A stretch of 64,000 nt of DNA from Lacipirellulaceae bacterium (GTDB lineage Bacteria > Planctomycetota > Planctomycetia > Pirellulales > Lacipirellulaceae), in NCBI GenBank assembly GCA_040218535.1, contig JAVJRG010000012.1, forward strand, positions 1,567,910 through 1,631,909, read 5' to 3'. The notes beneath the pieces were generated by a model. It was not told the DNA's origin and did not search any database. It worked only from the letters and a program-made list of their open reading frames with translations. Positions 60,879 to 64,000 of the stretch are shown piece after piece. Position 1 is the first letter of the stretch. Each line of letters begins with the position of its first letter. Made by a program: the position numbers and the translations under genes.

Positions 60879-61610
60879 CTACTTCCCAACCTCCCACTCC
60901 GTCGTATCCGGTTGCTTTGCTCCTTCGGAGTTGACTTCCTTCACGGCTTGCCACAGGCTGAGTTTGAGTTGCACGATTCCCGCGACGATCAGCGCCAACA
61001 GGAACCACCAAGCGCGGTTTGCTGCCGTCGCCGCTGGTTCTCCGCGAAACAACAGTGACGAAGCTTGGTGGATGCCAAACAAGATCAGCAGTGTTTTGAA
61101 CTCCGTTGGGCCGAAGCGAGCGAGCGTGAACTCGCCGGTCATCTTCGACTTAATATTAGTCAGCACGGCCATCGCGTAGAGCACGACGATACCCGCAGCG
61201 GCGAACCAGGGCTGTTCGCTGCTGTAGGCGAGGCCGGCGGTCCAGTAGCTGAAGGAGAGCGGGTCGACAAAGTGGTCGAGCAATTCACCTCCGTTGCGAC
61301 ACTGGCCGGTCGCGCGTGCGTGGGTGCCGTCGAGGCAATCGCAGGTATGATTGGCCGCCACGCCGAGAGCTGCCAGCAGGCCGCCCCACCATTGGCTCGC
61401 GCTGAACGCGAACCCAATCGCCCCCAAAATGGCCATGACGTGCCCAGTGAGTACAATCCCTTCCGGCGGAAAGCTGGCCGGGATGTTGAGCTTGCCGTAG
61501 AGGCTCTTCAACGGGCCGGAGAGCCACGGATCGAGCAGGCTATGCGAGACCCGGTGCGGTGCTGAGGGTTTCTCCGGAGTCGAATCTCTGCTTTTCTCAG
61601 ACGCTTCCAT
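60879..61610 (-). CDS. CDP-alcohol phosphatidyltransferase family protein
   Basis: 243 residues from ATG 61608-61610 (MEASEKSRDSTPE), which has AGGAAGG six nt upstream. The family signature D-x2-D-G-x2-A-R-x8-G-x3-D-x3-D is present as DCLDGTHARATGQCRNGGEL then LDHFVD (near residue 90). About five or six membrane helices surround it. It should transfer a phosphoalcohol to CDP-diacylglycerol or a related acceptor; head group unknown. A frame extending further upstream is less likely. Confidence 0.85.
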   Translation of the reverse strand: MEASEKSRDSTPEKPSAPHRVSHSLLDPWLSGPLKSLYGKLNIPASFPPEGIVLTGHVMAILGAIGFAFSASQWWGGLLAALGVAANHTCDCLDGTHARATGQCRNGGELLDHFVDPLSFSYWTAGLAYSSEQPWFAAAGIVVLYAMAVLTNIKSKMTGEFTLARFGPTEFKTLLILFGIHQASSLLFRGEPAATAANRAWWFLLALIVAGIVQLKLSLWQAVKEVNSEGAKQPDTTEWEVGK

Positions 61611-61870
61611 GAGGAACCTTCCTCGGGCGAAAAGTCTTTCGATGCCGCTCGAACAAGCCAACATCGAGAACTTCAGGAGTCACTGCAACTCCCGACATAG
61701 CCAGCTATACTAGAGCATAGACGTAAAAGCCTGCCCAGGCTGTGTATTCCCAAGCTAGAGCAAGTGGTTCGCTGAACGAGCGAACTCAATTGTCCGGGGG
61801 CGACTCCGGCTCGAATAAGCGTTATGAATAGTCCCTTCAAATTGGCACCGGCATCAGAAGCTACTCATCA

Positions 61871-61934
61871 TAACCCGAAGCGTAAGCGAGGGGCCACGCT
61901 AATGAAGTTTCTCCCTCGCTTACGCTTCGGGTTA
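61871..61934. repeat. NPKRKRG-encoding palindrome overlapping the alkaline phosphatase start
   Basis: Perfect 22-bp arms at 61871-61892 and 61913-61934 (words ACCCGAAGCG / CGCTTCGGGT), same element as the inner repeat at 46548-46611. The left arm lies in an in-frame leader that encodes NPKRKRG; the right arm lies inside the signal-peptide coding part. Confidence 0.85.
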
Positions 61935-63695
61935 CGATTGCTACTACTACTTGTTGCTCTGCACATTGACAACACATCGAGCGTCTTGGCCCAGCAATCG
62001 GTCGATCAGGCTACCGTCCCGGGGGAGGTGATCGAGCCTGGCATCGAGCTACACATTGAAGGCGAACGCGTCGTCCCCGGGAGTGTCGTCGAGATCCCCG
62101 TCATTCGCACCCCGCAAAGCGTTCCGGTGGAGATGCCGATTCTCGAGCAGCCGCCGGCGAGGCCGAAGCTGCGGAATCTGATTCTCTTGATTGGCGACGG
62201 CATGGGGCCGCAGCAGTTGGGTTTGCTCTCGCAATTTGCGCATCATAGTAAACAGTCTCCTTACCCTGATGATCCAGACGGGGGCCGGCAAACGGCGATC
62301 GAACGGCTGATGAACGAAGGAGTCGTTGGGCTAGTGCGAACCGAGCCGTACGGTTCATTGGTGGTAGACTCGGCGGCGGCTGCGACCCAACTGGCGACGG
62401 GGCAACCAGCCGGTTCGGAAATGATCGGAACCAATGCCGATGGGGACTCAGCAGAGACGGTGCTCGAAGTCGCTAAGCAGAGTGGTCGCGCGACCGGATT
62501 GGTTTCCGACACGCGAATCACCCATGCCACGCCCGCGGCATTTGCTGCCCATCAGCGACATCGCTCGATGGAGAACGAGATCGCAAGCGACCTGCTTGCG
62601 AACCAAGTTGACGTGATGCTCAGCGGGGGGCTTCGAAACTGGATCCCCGAGGCCGCCAAGGATAAAGAATCGGTAACCTACGCTGCCGTGCTCCAAATGA
62701 CCGGCGGTCGTTTTCCTGTCAGCTCGAAGAGAAAAGACAACCGTAACTTGCTATTGGAAGCACGCGAGGATTACCAGTTAGTCTTTGATCGGCAGGGCCT
62801 TGATCGTCTTACCGAAGGGCGAGTCTTGGGACTGTTTGCCGATTCAGGGATGGACGATGCCCTGATGGAACGTGCCGCTGAGGCGGAGGGCAAACGCACT
62901 CAGCCGACGCTTGCGGAAATGACGACGAAGGCCGTCGAACTGCTTGATCAACGCCCCGAGGGTTTTTTCTTGATGGTCGAAGGGGGCCAGATTGATTGGG
63001 CCGGCCACAACAACGACGCTGGCACGATGCTGCACGAGCTGCTCCGCTTCGATGCGGCGGTCGCAGCCGTTCTCGATTGGGCCAAGGACCGCGATGACAC
63101 CCTGGTGATTGTCACCGCAGATCACGAGACGGGCTCATTTGGTTTTAGCTACTCCGGGAAGCCTCTGCCTGCGAGTCGTCGGCTTCAAGGGAACATCTTC
63201 AACGGTAACGAGTACGCTCCGAATTTCAACTTCGCCGGGCACAAGGCACTTCAAAGGCTTTACGGTCAGAAGCAGAGTTTCTTTGCGATCTTTCAAACCT
63301 TCGATGCTTTACCCGGCGACGAAAAAACCCCCGAGAAATTGGTAGAGCTGGTCAACGCGGCGATGCCGATCAAGATCGATCTCGACGATGCAATTCGGAT
63401 TCTAGCGCGAGAACGCAATCAGCTTTACTCAGAAGGGCATCCGTACCTTGGCGGTCAGACGGTGCCGAAGATCGATGATTTCACTGCCTTCTATGTCTAC
63501 GGCGAAAACTCTAGGCACAATCTCCTTGGCCGCGTCTTAGCCGAGGAGCAGAACGTCGTCTGGGGAACGGGCACCCACACTAGCACGCCGGTGCCGCTGG
63601 GTGCTTGGGGACCGGAGGGTGTCGCGAAGCAGTTCGGCGGGATGAAACACGCGACGGAGATTGGGCAAGGGATGATCGAGTTGATGCGGGAGTGA
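61902..63695 (+). CDS. Exported alkaline phosphatase (PhoA type)
   Basis: 597 residues from ATG 61902 (MKFLPRLRFGLRLLLLL), which directly begins a signal peptide ending near VLA-QQ. An in-frame ATG 26 codons upstream (61824) would add a leader including NPKRKRG that is encoded by a dispersed repeat, so it is not preferred. Active-site motifs: LIGDGMGPQQ (metal Asp), VDSAAAATQLATG (nucleophile Ser), HATPAAFAAHQ, GGQIDWAGH and TADHETGSFG (metal ligands). It hydrolyses phosphomonoesters outside the cytoplasm. No Pho box was looked for successfully. Confidence 0.93.
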   Translation: MKFLPRLRFGLRLLLLLVALHIDNTSSVLAQQSVDQATVPGEVIEPGIELHIEGERVVPGSVVEIPVIRTPQSVPVEMPILEQPPARPKLRNLILLIGDGMGPQQLGLLSQFAHHSKQSPYPDDPDGGRQTAIERLMNEGVVGLVRTEPYGSLVVDSAAAATQLATGQPAGSEMIGTNADGDSAETVLEVAKQSGRATGLVSDTRITHATPAAFAAHQRHRSMENEIASDLLANQVDVMLSGGLRNWIPEAAKDKESVTYAAVLQMTGGRFPVSSKRKDNRNLLLEAREDYQLVFDRQGLDRLTEGRVLGLFADSGMDDALMERAAEAEGKRTQPTLAEMTTKAVELLDQRPEGFFLMVEGGQIDWAGHNNDAGTMLHELLRFDAAVAAVLDWAKDRDDTLVIVTADHETGSFGFSYSGKPLPASRRLQGNIFNGNEYAPNFNFAGHKALQRLYGQKQSFFAIFQTFDALPGDEKTPEKLVELVNAAMPIKIDLDDAIRILARERNQLYSEGHPYLGGQTVPKIDDFTAFYVYGENSRHNLLGRVLAEEQNVVWGTGTHTSTPVPLGAWGPEGVAKQFGGMKHATEIGQGMIELMRE

Positions 63696-63701
63696 GCCAG
63701 T

Positions 63702-63923
63702 CTATTTGTTCTTTCTGCGATGGCGAAACCAGAACGGAAGACCTCCGAGAAACCCTAGCATTGCTCCGAGAAAGAAATTGTGTAGTTGGCTGGCTGCGGG
63801 TAATGCGATGTACGGTTTCCAGGCTAAGATGCCAAGAACAGCGGCGAGTACAAGCGGAGCTAGAGCGTACTTCCCGAGACCATAGCGCCCTTTAGGAAAT
63901 TCGAGTAGACTTGGTAACTTCAC
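63702..63923 (-). CDS. Small hypothetical membrane protein
   Basis: 73 residues with two hydrophobic segments (about 19-41 and 47-66) and a basic end (RHRRKNK). Convergent with the alkaline phosphatase gene, 6 bp apart. Its start codon lies 16 bp from that of the divergent transposase. Not recognised; the coding call is moderate because of the small size. Confidence 0.6.
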   Translation of the reverse strand: MKLPSLLEFPKGRYGLGKYALAPLVLAAVLGILAWKPYIALPAASQLHNFFLGAMLGFLGGLPFWFRHRRKNK

Positions 63924-63939
63924 CTTAAGGAGGAGCCCG

Positions 63940-64000
63940 ATGGTTTATTCGAAGGAACGTCGCGGGGAAGTGCTTGCTGCTTGTGATGCCGGCAAGGGGA
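63940..64000 (+). CDS. Start of an IS630-type transposase (cut by window edge)
   Basis: The 20 visible codons (MVYSKERRGEVLAACDAGKG) match the usual N-terminal helix-turn-helix start of IS630-family transposases (similar to MPYSxDLRxRVxAAxxxG). A strong AAGGAGG (63927-63933) precedes the ATG at 63940. The inverted terminal repeat and the rest of the element lie outside the window or were not recognised. Confidence 0.7.
   Translation, partial: MVYSKERRGEVLAACDAGKG

Overview
This 64 kb window looks like a chromosomal segment of a planctomycete, most likely a Pirellulales/Lacipirellulaceae-type bacterium. The grounds are the PEP-CTERM proteins with PEP-x14-20-RRR tails, a zinc-ribbon/Ser-Thr-kinase/WD40 fusion, an octaheme cytochrome fused to TPRs, an adjacent TIGR03545/TIGR03546-type pair, and several planctomycete-style dispersed palindromes (including one that encodes NPKRKRG). 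This assignment is inferred from gene families; no 16S gene is present.

Layout. 1-4.2 kb: end of a TIGR03545-like gene, its TIGR03546-like partner, and an octaheme c-type cytochrome. 4.33 kb: a tRNA with anticodon CAT, used as the integration site of a ~19 kb element (4355-23425) bounded by a 67-bp direct repeat of the tRNA 3' end. The element has a tyrosine integrase, a small regulator, a replication module (wHTH protein, DnaB/RecA-like ATPase, archaeo-eukaryotic-type primase, DUF669-like protein), an AlpA-like excisionase, and then a defence cargo: type I restriction-modification (hsdM-hsdS-hsdR) interleaved with a PD-(D/E)XK-like protein, a Fic protein and a GmrSD-like DUF262/HNH protein. 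Its architecture resembles a satellite or PICI-like island, with no capsid genes seen. The integrase reading frame runs into the tRNA; in the excised circle it would instead continue in frame through att into a 58-codon tail stored at the right end.

23.6-29.6 kb: a surface-polysaccharide type cluster: an HlyD-like membrane fusion protein, a pseudo-receiver/TackOD1-like protein, a membrane GT2 glycosyltransferase and a GT4 glycosyltransferase, followed by a secreted peroxiredoxin. 29.7-30.7 kb: a Tat-exported hydroxypyruvate-isomerase-like protein. 31.0-37.7 kb: eight tandem paralogues of one PEP-CTERM family (six in a tight array, two with their own terminators), then a PEP-CTERM protein with a dockerin-like EF-hand pair. 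No exosortase is in the window.

39.5-51.2 kb: the translation cluster thrS-infC // rpmI-rplT-pheS-pheT, split by a minus-strand block holding the kinase, a BNR-repeat protein and a MoaD-like protein. infC has no ATG/GTG/TTG start at the family N-terminus and appears to start at ATC. 51.6-64 kb: two planctomycete-type hypothetical exported proteins, a Wza-like polysaccharide export protein, a TPR lipoprotein, a metallo-beta-lactamase/beta-CASP exonuclease, an MFS transporter, a CDP-alcohol phosphatidyltransferase, an alkaline phosphatase, a small membrane protein, and the start of an IS630-type transposase at the window edge.

The intergenic DNA of the second half is rich in composite palindromic elements: two inverted copies of a ~190 bp element, two copies of a ~315 bp three-level nested palindrome, two exact copies of a 31-nt sequence sitting directly before start codons, and shorter palindromes. 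These, the integrase C-terminal switch and the PEP-CTERM array are the most unusual content.
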